Below are positions 63,301 to 64,000 of a stretch of 64,000 nucleotides of DNA, piece after piece. The stretch's first letter is position 1; the number at the start of each line of letters is the position of its first letter. The notes beneath the pieces were generated by a model. It saw only the letters and a list, made by a program, of their open reading frames with translations, searched no databases and was not told the origin of the DNA. Source of the DNA: Amaranthus tricolor (lineage: Eukaryota; Streptophyta; Magnoliopsida; Caryophyllales; Amaranthaceae); contig NC_080048.1 of assembly GCF_026212465.1 (NCBI RefSeq), forward strand, positions 25,554,280-25,618,279, given 5' to 3'. A program made the translations under genes and the position numbers.

Positions 63301-64000
63301 TTAACTTCTAATTTCTAGCATATGACTATTATTATGAAGTATAACCATTTCAACACAATAATATATGCCAAATAGTGTTGTGTGCGAAGTTTAGTGCATA
63401 ACAAACCATGTTTGACCTACTTTACGCGCGAAATTGACAAAAACGCTTAAAAACGCATAAAATCGCAACTTAACTTCTAATTTCTAGCATATGACTATTA
63501 TTATCAAGTCTAACCATTTAAACACAATAATATATTCCAAATAGTGTTGTGTGCCAAGTTTCGTGCATAACAAACCTTGTTTGACGTACTTTACGCGCGA
63601 AATTGAAAAATAAAAACGCGAAATTGACAGCATCAAACTAGTGACCAGACCACCTTGCACGACACGTGGAGACCAAACCTATGCATCCAGGACCTAGGCT
63701 AAAGTGGAAATGGAATCTTGGTACTTGGATCTAGCTATCAAGGACCTAAAACCATTCTAACAATCCCCGTGGACTCCTAGAAGCTGAGCAGAAGGAGGGC
63801 TAGTCGACAGTTTGCTAGATCAGAATTTTGTTTAAGTGTTTGTGGTTGTTTCGTGTTCTTTTCATGATCATTTGTAGTTTTTCACTGTGTCATTAATCAA
63901 AGCTTACGCACAACATTAATCCTTGCATAACCAAGGCCTTAATCAGCCCCGGTTTCGCATCAAAACCAAGTTTGAATACTTTTCGCGCGAAATTGACAAA
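60370..64000 (+). repeat. Duplicated satellite block, 6761-bp offset, copy 2 (runs past the window)
   Basis: Partner of 53609-57239 and still matching at the last base, so the true duplication is longer than seen. Its left end lies in the monomer at 60329, which is a hybrid of a long-unit start and a short monomer. Confidence 0.9.

Larger units (their letters stand above)
27208..64000 (+). repeat. Satellite array, right arm
   Basis: Continuation of the same satellite after the retrotransposon, same orientation and unit types, running past the window end. Long units begin at 27486, 28214, 29110, 30008, 30897, 31963, 32860, 33757, 34646, 35543, 36432, 37498, 38394, 39291, 40180, 41247, 42144, 43033, 44099, 44996, 45893, 46951, 48017, 49083, 50149, 51046, 51943, 53009, 53906, 54803, 55692, 56750, 57478, 58374, 59263, 60667, 61564, 62453 and 63511 (cut by the window end). 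About 89 short monomers lie between them. Length is very strict. I found only single-base departures from 169 or 559 (for example at 38056, 38226, 40180 and 58037), besides a recurring 551-bp class. Nothing else is visible in this 37 kb. Confidence 0.97.

Noticed and set aside
1..64000. CENP-B box or telomere repeats in the satellite
   Set aside because: TTCG occurs, but the required downstream CGGG pattern does not follow; no TTTAGGG runs were seen.

Overview
The window looks like nuclear DNA of a flowering plant, probably a eudicot. It holds two things only: a very large tandem satellite array with higher-order structure (about 1-16502 and 27208-64000), and one LTR retrotransposon of the Ty1/copia superfamily, SIRE/Maximus-like (Sirevirus), inserted in it (16503-27207, plus strand). 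The evidence is the plant copia pol motifs, the initiator-Met-tRNA type primer site, the long pol-to-LTR region with an extra 'envelope-like' ORF, and satellite monomers of nucleosome-scale length. I cannot name the species from sequence alone. No host gene, rRNA, tRNA or CRISPR array was seen.

Satellite: two monomer types alternate head to tail, all in the same orientation. The short monomer is 169 bp. The long monomer (551 or 558-560 bp) is the same 169-bp unit carrying a roughly 390-bp insertion, bounded by a duplicated ~36-bp piece of the monomer. By eye there are 57 long units (the last cut by the window end) and about 128 short ones. Long units are usually followed by two or three short ones (range 1-5). 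Above this sit multi-kilobase, nearly identical tandem or nested duplications with offsets of 1955, 2132, 2683, 2860, 3749, 6601 and 6761 bp. These are the signature of recent unequal exchange.

Retrotransposon: two 1253-bp LTRs differ at about six positions and are flanked by a perfect 5-bp duplication (CAAAC). Removing the element and one CAAAC restores exactly one 169-bp monomer. It is therefore a young insertion that post-dates formation of the array around it. Order: 5' LTR, primer binding site, gag (two zinc knuckles), protease, integrase, reverse transcriptase, RNase H, a 531-bp spacer, an intact 560-codon additional ORF, an AT-rich non-coding stretch with two polypurine tracts, 3' LTR. 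Gag and pol share one reading frame, broken by three TAG codons (inside gag, at the gag/pol boundary, inside RNase H). This copy is probably not autonomous, though its LTRs, priming sites and additional ORF look intact.

I did not find a new enzymatic or defence system. The most unusual features are the two-length satellite with its captured insert and stacked duplications, and a short motif (GGGAACA/TGTTCCC) scattered through the retrotransposon on both strands.
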